This document shows positions 7,121-15,454 of a stretch of DNA of 38,293 nt, one piece after another. Source of the DNA: Opitutia bacterium (GTDB lineage: Bacteria; Verrucomicrobiota; Verrucomicrobiia; Opitutales; Opitutaceae); assembly GCA_947461205.1 (NCBI GenBank), contig CANHJG010000038.1:1-38293 (forward strand), given 5' to 3'. Position numbers and translations under genes: made by a program. The number at the start of each line of letters is the position of its first letter. The stretch's first letter is position 1. Below the pieces are notes generated by a model, which saw nothing but the letters and a program-made list of their open reading frames with translations, searched no databases and was not told the origin of the DNA.

Positions 7121-9172
7121 TCAGCGAAAGTGATAGCTCAGCTGTGGCGGGTAGAAGTAGCCCATGGTTTGGAGCTGAACGTTTTTGCGGTAGAGCGGGT
7201 CTTGGAGCAGGCTCACGCGGCGGCGGGCGGTGGGGATCGTGGTGGTGTAGAGGCGGATTTCTCCGGGGACGCTCACGATGATTTCTTCGCGCCAGTCGCC
7301 CATGATGTCCGCGATGGAAATGAGGCGGCCCTCGAATTCGCCGATTTTCCCCGCGCCGTATTTCATGATCGCACTCGGGCCACCGGCCGCAAAACCGCCG
7401 GGGCCGCCGCGTGCACCGGGCACGGGTGGAGGGGCGTCGTCGTCGGACGCCCTGGCGGCAGCCGGTGAGGCTCCGGGAACGGTGAGGGCCGGCGCGCCCG
7501 GGGGGGTGGCATTGGCTCCGCCGCGGCCACCACCGCCGCTGCCGCGTGGGCCACGTCCGCCGCCGCCGAAGCTGCGGCCGGGGATGTAGGCTTTAGTGGA
7601 CGTGTCGCCCCACCAGATCGCGCGGGGGCTCAGGCCGCCGAGGTCTTCTTCGGTGATGAGTTCGCCGGTGGCGGCGGAGTAAACCCATTTGCCGGTGCCG
7701 TCTTGCTCGGCGCCGTAGTATTCGATGCCAGGCACTTCGGCGATGAAGTCGCCGAACATGCCCTGATCGTGAATGTGCGTCGTTTTGTAGGGATGGCCCC
7801 AGATGATCTCGCCGGTGCGCGCGTCCACGAGGCACAGACCGTTTTTCTCCTGCTTCACTTCATAGCCGTAGGCGATCTCGAGGCCGGGGCGCGTGGGAAT
7901 CACGTCGGCGAGATACATGATGTCGGGGTGTCCGAGGCCGAGGTTCCAGAGCACTTTGCCGTCGGCGCGGAGCGCGACGGAGCCGAGGATGATCTCGTCG
8001 CGTCCGTCGCCGTCGACATCGGCGACGGCCATCGTATGGCTGCCCTGGCTACGGATGGGTGGGGACTCTTGGTCGCCGTCCCAGCGCCAGAGTTTCTCGA
8101 GTTTTCGATTTTTGAAATTGTAGGCGTCGACGACCATGCGCGTGTAGGTGCCGCGGCAGACGAGGAGGCTGAGCGTCTGGCCGTCCAGGGAGGCGAGGCC
8201 AATTTGGTTGCGGTTGACGCGATTGCCGGATTCGTCGCCCCAGTCCCGCATGTGGCCGCGCTCGACCCAGTCGACCTTCGTGATTTCGTCGCCCGTCAGG
8301 CCGTCGAGGATGGAGCAATACTCCGGGCCGGTGACGACGAAGCCGCGGGCGCGGCCCTCCTTCTCGACGAGGGAGGATTCGCGCGTGGCGGCGAAAGGTG
8401 CGCTCTTCAATGCGACCTCGGCTTTGCCGTCGCCATCGAAATCGGCGACGATGAAGGGCGTCCACCAGATGCCCATGTTCATGTTCCAGCCGAGGTCTTT
8501 TCGCCAGAGGAAGGTGCCGTCGTGGAGGTAGGCTTCGAGTTTGTAGGTGTCGGGGCTGAAGGCGGCGGTGCCGGGATCGAGACCGGCGTTGGGGTGCTTG
8601 ATGATATAGTCGAGCTTTCCGTCACCGTTGAGATCGGCGAAGGCGATTTTTTGGAACGTGGTCGTGGCGTCCTTGAGCTTGATCGAAAGGTAGGGTTGCA
8701 CCGGGGCGTGAGCAGGGAGTTCGACGCGGCCCATGATGTCGCCCTCGACCGGTTGCGCGCCGCGAGGGAGGGCGACGGAGGTAATCCACCAGGCGTTGGG
8801 TTGATCGAGCGCGGCGGTGGCATCGGTGAAATTGGTGCCGGCGGTCATGGGCGCGTCGTTGAGCTTCATGGGGGCGCCGCCGGCGGTGGAGCGATAGACA
8901 TTGAAGACGCGGCCGGCGGGATCGTCGGCGAGGAGGCGCCAGCTGAGGTAAACGGATTTTTCGTCGGTGCGGAGAGCGAGCATCGCGCGGTCGAATTTTT
9001 CGGCGGCGCGGGCGGGGACTGCGGGCGACAGCAGAACGACGGCGAGGAGCGAGAGCACGACGAGCGAGCGCGCGGGTGAGTTAATGAGGTGGCGGGCGCG
9101 AGTGAGGGCGAAAGCGGCGGGGTGGGCGAAGGCGGAGGAGAGGCGGTGGGTGACGGAAGGGAATGAGGGCAT
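7121..9172 (-). CDS. Rhamnogalacturonan lyase, PL11 family
   Basis: 683 residues from the ATG at 9172; a TTG at 9208 is the alternative. A basic leader of about 30 residues is followed by a hydrophobic signal segment ending PAVPARAAEKF. The mature part shows the PL11 hallmarks: an N-terminal fibronectin-like region (YLSWRLLADDPAGRVFNVYR) and a beta-propeller with repeated calcium loops such as DLNGDGKLD, DFDGDGKAE and DVDGDGRDE, plus the conserved LGHPDIMYLADV and HPYKTTHIHDQGMFGDF segments. The enzyme cleaves the rhamnogalacturonan I backbone of pectin by beta-elimination. A Gly/Pro/Ala-rich stretch of about 67 residues (about 532-598) interrupts the propeller after KAYIP, which is unusual. 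The gene is a single unit after a repeat doublet. Confidence 0.9.
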   Translation of the reverse strand: MPSFPSVTHRLSSAFAHPAAFALTRARHLINSPARSLVVLSLLAVVLLSPAVPARAAEKFDRAMLALRTDEKSVYLSWRLLADDPAGRVFNVYRSTAGGAPMKLNDAPMTAGTNFTDATAALDQPNAWWITSVALPRGAQPVEGDIMGRVELPAHAPVQPYLSIKLKDATTTFQKIAFADLNGDGKLDYIIKHPNAGLDPGTAAFSPDTYKLEAYLHDGTFLWRKDLGWNMNMGIWWTPFIVADFDGDGKAEVALKSAPFAATRESSLVEKEGRARGFVVTGPEYCSILDGLTGDEITKVDWVERGHMRDWGDESGNRVNRNQIGLASLDGQTLSLLVCRGTYTRMVVDAYNFKNRKLEKLWRWDGDQESPPIRSQGSHTMAVADVDGDGRDEIILGSVALRADGKVLWNLGLGHPDIMYLADVIPTRPGLEIAYGYEVKQEKNGLCLVDARTGEIIWGHPYKTTHIHDQGMFGDFIAEVPGIEYYGAEQDGTGKWVYSAATGELITEEDLGGLSPRAIWWGDTSTKAYIPGRSFGGGGRGPRGSGGGGRGGANATPPGAPALTVPGASPAAARASDDDAPPPVPGARGGPGGFAAGGPSAIMKYGAGKIGEFEGRLISIADIMGDWREEIIVSVPGEIRLYTTTIPTARRRVSLLQDPLYRKNVQLQTMGYFYPPQLSYHFR

Positions 9173-9364
9173 GGGGCGGTGGGGAAAGGGAGCAGGCGAG
9201 GGGAACAAGGCAGGGTAGGCGATGAGGTGGGTGATTTACAGCCGGACTTGGGCGCGGACGCGAACGAGACGGGTGCGGACAGTCACGTGGGGCGGAGGGG
9301 TGGCGCGAAGTCGGCGCGAAATTGTCTGTTCGGTTTTGCGTTCGGCGGTTGCCAGAGGGAAACC

Positions 9365-9499
9365 ATGCCGGAAAACGCCGATGTCATCTTGCTCCGCCGG
9401 TTCGTCGTCACGCGCGATGAAGGCGCGTTTGCGGAGATTGTGCGGCGGCCCCTTGATGGCGGGTATTTGGCGGCGTGGTGGATCAGGCGAAGGAGGTGA
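9365..9499 (+). pseudogene. ECF sigma factor stub
   Basis: The frame starting at ATG 9365 reads MPENADVILLRRFVV, then TRDEGAFAEIVRRPLDGGYLAA, which is the beginning of region 2 of Verrucomicrobia-type ECF sigma factors (DxxLLRRFV, RDExAFAELVRRHLDxVYxAA). After about 40 residues the similarity stops and the frame closes at 9499. The remaining sigma-factor sequence is absent; the DNA continues directly into the truncated gene at 9457. This points to a deletion that removed most of the sigma gene and the start of its neighbour. Confidence 0.6.
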
Positions 9500-10392
9500 C
9501 GCGGGCCAATGCTGCCGTGGCGGCTTCACAGCGCGAGCGCGAGGCAGTGGACGCGAAAGCGACGGCGCTGGCGGCGCAGGTGCGCGAGAGTGAGGCGAGT
9601 GCGCGGGCGGCGGCGGAGCGCATGGCGGGGTTGGAGGCGCAACTGGCGGCGGCGAAGAAAACGGTTGCGGGGGCGCCGGCGAGTGCTGCTCCGGCAGCAC
9701 CACGCGCAACTTTCTCCGGCGTTTCCTGGGGCAATCCGGACTATGCGCGGACCTACGTCGAAAAATACCGGGTCGGCTTGGGGCTGCGTTATGGTCCGCT
9801 CTTTCGCGCGCTCAATCTTTCGCCCGAGCAGATTGCAAAATTTGAGGCTTCGCTGACGGAGGGACAGCAGGGCGTGGTGGATGGTTGGGTGGAGGCAACC
9901 CAACAAGGTCTACCGACGGGTGGAAATTCTGCCGCGTCGACGTCGGTGGCCCGGCTGACTTCCGGACCGCTCGGCAACATGGAAAACAGGCTGAAGGAGT
10001 TGTTGGGTGAGGCGGGCTTCGGCAGCTTCAAGGAATTCGACAAGGCGAAAGGGAATCGTGAGCTGATTGCCTCGCTTGCTGGAACACTCTACACGTCCGA
10101 GTCTCCGCTGACTGCGAGGCAGGGCGAATCCTTGGCGGCGGTATTTTCGAGCACTACGAGACGCGACTGGGTTCCGATGGCTGACGACGGAAAGAAGCAG
10201 ATTACCCGACTTTCCGAAGTGACCGACTGGGCGGGCGTGCAGCAGCAGGCGCAGGCGTTCTTAAGTGCTCCGCAGTTGGCGGCGTTGAAGGCGTAGAGTG
10301 ATCAGAAGCAGTTGGATCAGGAGATGGAAAAAATCACGCGAGCGGCAGCGAGTGCGGCGGTGGCCAAGCCGGCGCCGAGTGGCGAGAAGTAG
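9457..10392 (+). pseudogene. Truncated coiled-coil protein gene with in-frame amber stop
   Basis: The frame opens after a TGA at 9454 and its first start is a GTG at 9475. It begins in the middle of an Ala/Glu/Arg heptad-rich coiled coil (QREREAVDAKATALAAQVRE region), so the natural N-terminus, probably with a membrane anchor, seems missing. A compact helical domain follows (YGPLFRALNLSPEQIAKFEA, about 110-260), typical of hypothetical proteins encoded beside ECF sigma factors in Opitutaceae-like genomes (family memory, not checked). A TAG at 10294-10296 ends the frame after LAALKA, but the same frame continues with SDQKQLDQEMEKITRAAAS and ends naturally at TAG 10390-10392. If made at all, the product stops at 10296 with 273 residues. 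Confidence 0.6.
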
Positions 10393-10442
10393 CGGGCGTT
10401 TTATCGTGCTCGCGAAGGGCGAGTAGAAGACGCTGCCCATCT

Positions 10443-10767
10443 TTAGGTCTGTGCGCGGACTTCGCGGATCAGGAGTTGGGTTTGAATCCAGTCGGGGTCG
10501 CGGCGGGCGTGGAAGATGCCGGCGACGAGCCAATAATTGTCGAACTCGCGATAGTAGAGTGCATAGGTGCCGGAGCGAAAAATGCACACGCGCCAACTGT
10601 GGGGGGAGATGGAAGGCAAGCGGGTTGGCTTCGAGCAGAACGATGAGACGGTCGTATTCGGCGAGGATGGCTTCGGCTTTCTGGCGAGAGCGCGGTAGAT
10701 GGTAGGCAAGAATGTTTGGGATATCGCGCTCGGCGACATCATCCAAGACTCTCAGGGCTTTGCTCAT
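10443..10767 (-). pseudogene. RelE/ParE-type toxin, frameshifted in a C6 run
   Basis: Reading from ATG 10767, the first half is MSKALRVLDDVAERDIPNIL, continuing to ANPLAFHLPP in one frame. The second half, SWRVCIFRSGTYALYYREFDNYW, continuing to DPDWIQTQLLIREV, is in another frame. The two join if one base of the G6 run at 10601-10606 (C6 on the coding strand) is removed, giving a protein of about 107 residues with the usual plasmid-stabilisation toxin pattern. The start overlaps the antitoxin stop by four bases, the standard toxin-antitoxin arrangement. The shift may be real inactivation, slippage-based switching or a sequencing error. Confidence 0.7.
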
Positions 10768-10985
10768 AGTCCGCTGAGAGCGCGGATGCGGGCGCGGGCT
10801 GCTTCGGGTGACAGTGCTTTTTCGGGATGAGCGCGCAGGTCGGCGAGACGCTTGTCTAACTCGGTCAGGTGGGCAGCGGGCGTGGGCAAAGACGCGGGCG
10901 GAATGCTAGCCCAAAGTTCATCGATCAAGGCGAGTTTCTGCTCGGGTGACGCGGAGTTCAGTTGGGGAATCTCGGCCAAGTGCAT
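10764..10985 (-). CDS. Antitoxin of the addiction module family (TIGR02574-like)
   Basis: 73 residues, beginning MHLAEIPQLNSASPEQKLAL. The segment EQKLALIDELWASIP is the hallmark of the short 'addiction module component' antitoxins, and the C-terminal half is the helical toxin-binding region (DKRLADLRAHPEKALSPEAARARI). It precedes the RelE/ParE-like toxin with an ATGA overlap (10764-10767), so the two are translationally coupled. The antitoxin looks intact although the toxin frame is broken, which would make the pair an orphan antitoxin if the shift is real. Confidence 0.75.
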   Translation of the reverse strand: MHLAEIPQLNSASPEQKLALIDELWASIPPASLPTPAAHLTELDKRLADLRAHPEKALSPEAARARIRALSGL

Positions 10986-11125
10986 GGCTGAGTGATAGCC
11001 GGAAAATGGGGGTTGTCGAGTGGACGGAACGGCTGGGCCAGCGTTTTTGAGGCGTTGGCAGGGGCTAATTCACGGTCTGGAAAGCCCGTGGCGCGCGGAG
11101 GGCGGGTCAGAGACCTCGCCCTACG

Positions 11126-11227
11126 CTAAGCGCTCATCGTGCGGTCGGTGGGGCGGGCGCTGAATTCGCGGATGGCGAGGACGCCGGGCGGGAGCGGCTG
11201 GTTGGAGCCGGCGATGGGGCGATCAGA
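11126..11227 (-). pseudogene. Short C-terminal gene remnant
   Basis: A stop-bounded frame of 33 codons with no start reads SDRPIAGSNQPLPPGVLAIR, then EFSARPTDRTMSA. Its Pro-rich, in-frame, protein-like composition resembles the tail of a larger secreted protein, but I cannot name the family. The surrounding gap (10986-11268) has no intact gene. An element GGGCGGGTCAGAGACCTCGC (11101-11120) lies at its end and may belong to a dispersed repeat. Confidence 0.3.
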
Positions 11228-11268
11228 CTAATCGGTGGGGTCGTGATGGGCACCGTTCCGGGGAGTCC

Positions 11269-11754
11269 TTATGGTTTGGCGAGGGCGGCGAGACCGGCCT
11301 GGGCGATCACGCCGTCTTCGCTGGATTTGGCGCCGCTGATGCCGATGGCACCGATGATGGCACCGTCGACGGTGAGCGGCAGACCACCCTCGATGGCGAC
11401 GACCCCGGGGAGGGAGAGCACGGCGTGGCGGCCGCCGGCCACCATGTCCTCGAAGGCTTTGGACGGGCGCTTGAATTTCAGGGCGGTCGTGGCTTTTTCC
11501 TGGGCGACCACGATGCTGCCGAGCTGCGTGCCGTCCATGCGTTCGAGGTAAACGAGACTGCCGCCGTCGTCGACGATGGCGATCACGACGGTGAGGCTGC
11601 TTTTGGCGGCCTCGGCGTGGGCCTTGGCGGCAATTTTCTTCGCGAGTTCGAGGCTGACGGTGGGTTTGGTGAGCGTCTGGGCGCGGAGCGGGAGCGCGGA
11701 GAATGCGGCGAGCGCGGTGACGGTGAGGAGGGCGCGGACAAGGCGGAGTTTCAT
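11269..11754 (-). CDS. Secreted GlcG/HbpS-like (DUF336) protein
   Basis: 161 residues from the ATG at 11754, where a signal peptide begins (VRALLTVTALAAFSALPLRA). Starts further upstream would only add unrelated sequence. The mature part is a full heme-degrading/HbpS-like domain: helix SLELAKKIAAKAHAEAAK, then VVIAIVDDGGSLVYLERMD, and the glycine-rich end VDGAIIGAIGISG, followed by the SSEDGVIAQAGLAAL helix. Family members bind heme or cobalamin-type ligands or accompany glycolate and glycan genes; the ligand here is not evident. It is divergent from the SGNH esterase gene, with a shared control region of about 190 bases. Confidence 0.85.
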   Translation of the reverse strand: MKLRLVRALLTVTALAAFSALPLRAQTLTKPTVSLELAKKIAAKAHAEAAKSSLTVVIAIVDDGGSLVYLERMDGTQLGSIVVAQEKATTALKFKRPSKAFEDMVAGGRHAVLSLPGVVAIEGGLPLTVDGAIIGAIGISGAKSSEDGVIAQAGLAALAKP

Positions 11755-11942
11755 GGGAGGAGGGTGAAGGGGAGGTTGGGGGACGAAAAGCGGAGACGGC
11801 GGAAACGTTACGCGGGGTTTCCGGGAAATGCCGACGCGAAAATTTCGTGGATTGCAGGGAGCCGTGGAGATCGAAAGCGTAGGGGCGAATTGCTTCACCC
11901 CGTTTTTTTCACCGACTCGCTGATCCACCCCCCGCACCCGCC

Positions 11943-13103
11943 ATGATTCCCCACCCATCGTTCTCCCGCCTTGTGCTGCTGACCGCCGGCCTCGTTTTCG
12001 CTTCGGCGATCTTTGCGCAGGACACCGCGGCGAAAAAATCGACCACCCCCGCTCCGGCGGCGACGAAGCAGCCGGTCGAGCCCGCGCTCGCCTGGCACGA
12101 GGTAACGACCTGGGGAGTCGAAGGCCGCGCGTGGCCGGAGATGGAGCGCAAGCGGTGGTACGACCGCCTGCCGGCGGTGGCCGACGGCCGTGTGACCACG
12201 GCGGTGTGGAATCTCAGCCGCGACAGCGCGGGGATGATGGTGCGCTTCAAGACCGACGCGGCGCTGATCTGGGCCGACGCGACGGTGCTCAAGGAAAAGC
12301 TCAATGGCGCCAACATGACGCCGATCGGGGCGAGCGGGCTCGATCTCTACGCGCGCGATACGGCGGGCAAGTGGCGTTGGGTCGGGGTCTCGCGGCCCGA
12401 CAAGAAAACCACGCGGCAGGAAATCGTCGCGGGGCTGGCGCCCGGATTGCGCGAATACGCGGTCTATTTGCCGCTCTACAACGGGGTCGAGAAGCTTTCC
12501 CTCGGCGTCCCGCCCGGCGCGAAATTTGAGGCGCTCGCGCCGCGCCCGGACAAGCCGATCGTGTTTTACGGCACCTCGATCACCCACGGCGCGAGTGCGT
12601 CGCGGCCCGGCATGGTGCACACGGCGATTCTCGGCCGGCGCATTGACCGCCCGGTCGTCAATCTCGGTTTCTCCGGCAACGGCCGCATGGACGCGGCGGT
12701 CGGCGAGTTGCTGGTGAAGATCGACGCGGCGGTGTACGTGATCGATTGTCTGCCGAACATGGACGCGGCGGCGGTGCGCGAAAAATGCATTCCGCTGGTG
12801 AAGCAGCTCCGCGCCGCGCGGCCGGACACGCCCATCGTGCTCGTGGAGGACCGGCGGAATACGAACGCGTGGATTTTGCCGAAGCGGAACCAGCATCACA
12901 CGGACAATCACGCGGCGTTGCGCGAGTGTTTCGAAAAACTGACAGCGGACGGCGTGAAGGGACTGTCCTACGTTTCCGGTGACGACCTGCTCGGCCACGA
13001 TGCCGAGGGGGCGACGGATGGGTCGCATCCGAATGATTTGGGTTTCGTGCGGCAGGCGGACGTGATGGAGCCGGTGATCCGCGCGGCGCTCAAGGGGCGG
13101 TGA
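11943..13103 (+). CDS. Secreted SGNH/GDSL hydrolase (GxDLY plus GDSL_3 type)
   Basis: 386 residues with a signal peptide (LVLLTAGLVFASAIFAQ). An N-terminal beta-sandwich domain contains the SGLDLYAR motif (about 131-138) that defines the GxDLY module. The catalytic SGNH domain follows: GTSITHG with nucleophile Ser212, the Gly/Asn oxyanion block LGFSGNG (241-247), and Asp and His in DGSHPNDLG near residue 360. Such enzymes remove acetyl or other acyl groups from polysaccharides outside the cytoplasm. It converges with the alginate-lyase family gene, with only 27 bases between the stops. Confidence 0.87.
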   Translation: MIPHPSFSRLVLLTAGLVFASAIFAQDTAAKKSTTPAPAATKQPVEPALAWHEVTTWGVEGRAWPEMERKRWYDRLPAVADGRVTTAVWNLSRDSAGMMVRFKTDAALIWADATVLKEKLNGANMTPIGASGLDLYARDTAGKWRWVGVSRPDKKTTRQEIVAGLAPGLREYAVYLPLYNGVEKLSLGVPPGAKFEALAPRPDKPIVFYGTSITHGASASRPGMVHTAILGRRIDRPVVNLGFSGNGRMDAAVGELLVKIDAAVYVIDCLPNMDAAAVREKCIPLVKQLRAARPDTPIVLVEDRRNTNAWILPKRNQHHTDNHAALRECFEKLTADGVKGLSYVSGDDLLGHDAEGATDGSHPNDLGFVRQADVMEPVIRAALKGR

Positions 13104-13130
13104 GGCGCCACGCCGGCGCCGCCGGATGGG

Positions 13131-14315
13131 CTACCGCGCGCCCGCGAGCGACGGGAGGCCCACGGCGCCGACGTCCCCGTGGGTGAGGGTTTCCCAGACC
13201 AGGTGGTTGAGGTCGGCTTTCGTGGGGCGGTTGGTCGGAATGACTTTGGCCATTTTCGGAAGGGCGACGCCGAGGCGCGTGTGGAAATGGTTGTAGGCGA
13301 TTTCCCACGTGGGCTGGAGGGAAAACTCGATATTGGCGGGAACGGGGGTGGTGTTGGGCGCGAGGAACTGCGCCTGATATTCCATCGCGGCCACGATGCG
13401 TTTGCCCTGTTCGGCGTAGAGGTCGACACCCTGCAGGAGCGCGGTCTCGGCGGCGTTGACCAGGGAGGCGAAGGCCATGTTGGCGTGGTGCGGGTCGCGC
13501 ATGGTTTCTTGGAGCAGCCCGTCGACGAAGGGGGTTTGCTTCCCTTTGTTGCTCCATTGGGCGGTTTTTTGCAGGCCGTTCGGGGGCAGCACGGGCGAGG
13601 GTCCGTCGGTCGTGAGATAGATGGTCGCGGGCGTGCGGCCGCGCCACATTTTGACACCGTGCGCGAAGGTGATGCGGTGGTCGTTGAACACGCCGATGGC
13701 GATCAACGCTTCGCTCATGGCGAGCTCCTTGTTGCCGTTTTCGTCGGAGCCGTCGATGAGCGACGGCACGTATTGGGTGGCGAGCATCTGGCTGAAGCGC
13801 GCGATGTCTTCCTTCGCCCAGAACGGGGACGTGTAACGGATGATCTCGGCGGCGCGGGGCCAGACGGAGGCGGTCCACGCGGCTTGGACGGGACCATTTT
13901 CGTTGGTGTGGCCGCCGGTGAGGGTGCTGGCCCACGCGTTCATGATTCGGATGGCATTGCGCGCGTATTTCTCGTTGCCGGTGATGTGCCATGCGAGCGC
14001 CTGGGTATAGGCGGCGGTGGCGTCGCGGCGCTCGTCTTTGCAGCCGAGGTCCGGTTTCGAATTGGGCCCGCATTCGACGGTGGCGCGCGGGCTAGGGGTG
14101 TAGGTGAGGTCGGCGAGCGGACTGGCGAGAAGGGCGGCGAAGGCGGTTTTCTGCGGTTCGATGCCGTCGGCCACGCGCTGCTTGATGAGATCGAGCTGCG
14201 GGCGATTCAGGAGAATGCCGGGGTGGTTGAACGGGACGCGGGAGTTATCGGTCTTGGCCGAAGCGACGGAAATCGCGCACGCCACGAGGCCGAGCAGGAG
14301 AGGGGTGAAGCGCAT
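13131..14315 (-). CDS. Secreted alginate lyase family protein (PF05426-like)
   Basis: 394 residues from the ATG at 14315 at the start of a signal peptide (RFTPLLLGLVACAISVASA). The helical-toroid lyase signature is clear: HPGILLNRPQLDLIKQRV at the start, ERRDATAAYTQALAWHITGN, then NAIRIMNAWA, and NGNKELAMSEALIAIGVFND in the middle. The family cleaves alginate or related uronic-acid polymers by beta-elimination; the exact polymer is uncertain because the family also has members of unknown specificity. It is convergent with the SGNH hydrolase and divergent from the isomerase gene at 14440. Confidence 0.83.
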   Translation of the reverse strand: MRFTPLLLGLVACAISVASAKTDNSRVPFNHPGILLNRPQLDLIKQRVADGIEPQKTAFAALLASPLADLTYTPSPRATVECGPNSKPDLGCKDERRDATAAYTQALAWHITGNEKYARNAIRIMNAWASTLTGGHTNENGPVQAAWTASVWPRAAEIIRYTSPFWAKEDIARFSQMLATQYVPSLIDGSDENGNKELAMSEALIAIGVFNDHRITFAHGVKMWRGRTPATIYLTTDGPSPVLPPNGLQKTAQWSNKGKQTPFVDGLLQETMRDPHHANMAFASLVNAAETALLQGVDLYAEQGKRIVAAMEYQAQFLAPNTTPVPANIEFSLQPTWEIAYNHFHTRLGVALPKMAKVIPTNRPTKADLNHLVWETLTHGDVGAVGLPSLAGAR

Positions 14316-14439
14316 GGGGAGTGAGGGGTTAATAGCGTGGGGGAGGCGAATCGGGACAGGGTTGCGCTGCGCGCGCCGGGTTGTCCCAATCGCGGAGGAA
14401 GGTGCTATTCCCCTTTCGGAGCAGCAATATTTCCACCCC

Positions 14440-15441
14440 ATGAACGATTTTTCATCCCGTCGCGACTTCCTGAAATCTGCCGCGCTACTGCCGCTCGCGG
14501 CGGCGGCCGGCCCGGCCTTGAGCGGCACCACGGCGCGCGCGGCGGTCGAGCCGATCAAACGCGTGGGCGGCGCGATGCTGAAGACCTCGCTGAACGCCTA
14601 CTCGTTTGCGAAGCTGCTCGGGACAGGGGGCACGGGACCCTTGAAGCTCGTCGAGCTGGCCGAAGTCTGCGCGAAGATGGGCTTCGATGCGTTTGATCCG
14701 ACGGGCTACTATTTTCCCGGCTACGAGAAGAACGGGCCGGGTGTGCCGACGGACAAGGTGATCTACGCGCTGAAGCGCCGCGCCTTCGATCTCGGCCTCG
14801 GGATCAGTGGTACGGGCATCGGCAACAATTTCACGATCGCGGACAAGGATGCGCGGGCGGTTGACGTGCAGCGCATCAAGAATTGGACCGAAGTCGCGGC
14901 GAAGCTGGGTGCGCCGGTGATCCGGGTTTTTGCCGACACGCAGTTGCGCGCGCAGACGTGGGAGAGTGCCTCGAAGGGCGCGAAGCTCGACGACGTCGAG
15001 CGGTGGATTGCGGACGATATCCGCGTGTGCGCGGAGCACGCGGGGAAATTTGGGGTGATCATCGGCGTGCAGAATCACGGGGATTTCATCAAGACCGCCG
15101 GCGACCAGCTCAGCCTCCTCCAGCGCATCGATTCGCCATGGTGCGGGGCGATTGTCGACACTGGCTACTACAAGGCCGACGATGTTTACGCCGAGATGGC
15201 GAAGGCCGCGCCCTACGCGGTGAACTGGCAGATCAAGCAGAGTCCGTATGGGGTGGAAAAAGAGGCCGAAGCGCCGACGGATATGAAGCGCCTGTTGAAG
15301 ATCGTGCGCGCTTCGGGCTACCGAGGTTACTTACCGCTGGAGACGCTTTCGCCGCGCAGCGGGGGGAGTGGCTATGATCCCTATAAGGTCGTGCCGAAAT
15401 TCCTCGCGGAGCTGCGCCAAGCCATCGCGGAGACGGCCTAA
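14440..15441 (+). CDS. Tat-exported sugar phosphate isomerase/epimerase-like TIM barrel (copy 1)
   Basis: 333 residues from the ATG at 14440; longer in-frame openings upstream lack protein-like sequence. The twin-arginine signal SSRRDFLKSAALLPLAAAAG is complete. The AP-endonuclease-2-type barrel follows: KTSLNAYSFAKLL, then GFDAFDPTGYYFPGY, GVIIGVQNHGDF with likely metal ligands, and the final GYRGYLPLETL. Export means the substrate is a periplasmic free or oxidised sugar, not a phosphate. The gene is 13 bases upstream of a DUF1080 gene and is followed by a paralogue, so the three form one operon. Relatives of this trio act on 3-keto-glycosides (family knowledge). Confidence 0.87.
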   Translation: MNDFSSRRDFLKSAALLPLAAAAGPALSGTTARAAVEPIKRVGGAMLKTSLNAYSFAKLLGTGGTGPLKLVELAEVCAKMGFDAFDPTGYYFPGYEKNGPGVPTDKVIYALKRRAFDLGLGISGTGIGNNFTIADKDARAVDVQRIKNWTEVAAKLGAPVIRVFADTQLRAQTWESASKGAKLDDVERWIADDIRVCAEHAGKFGVIIGVQNHGDFIKTAGDQLSLLQRIDSPWCGAIVDTGYYKADDVYAEMAKAAPYAVNWQIKQSPYGVEKEAEAPTDMKRLLKIVRASGYRGYLPLETLSPRSGGSGYDPYKVVPKFLAELRQAIAETA

Positions 15442-15454
15442 TATCTTCGCCCTG

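Noticed and set aside
10294-10296. Genome-wide reassignment of TAG as a sense codon (with 37886)
   Set aside because: TAG serves as the normal stop of intact genes here (for example at 26825 and 13131), so the two in-frame ambers are better explained as mutations or errors.
13104-13120. Bidirectional terminator between the SGNH and alginate-lyase family genes
   Set aside because: GGCGCC-ACGCC-GGCGCC can pair, but GGCGCC is self-complementary and common at this GC content, and no T-run follows on either strand.
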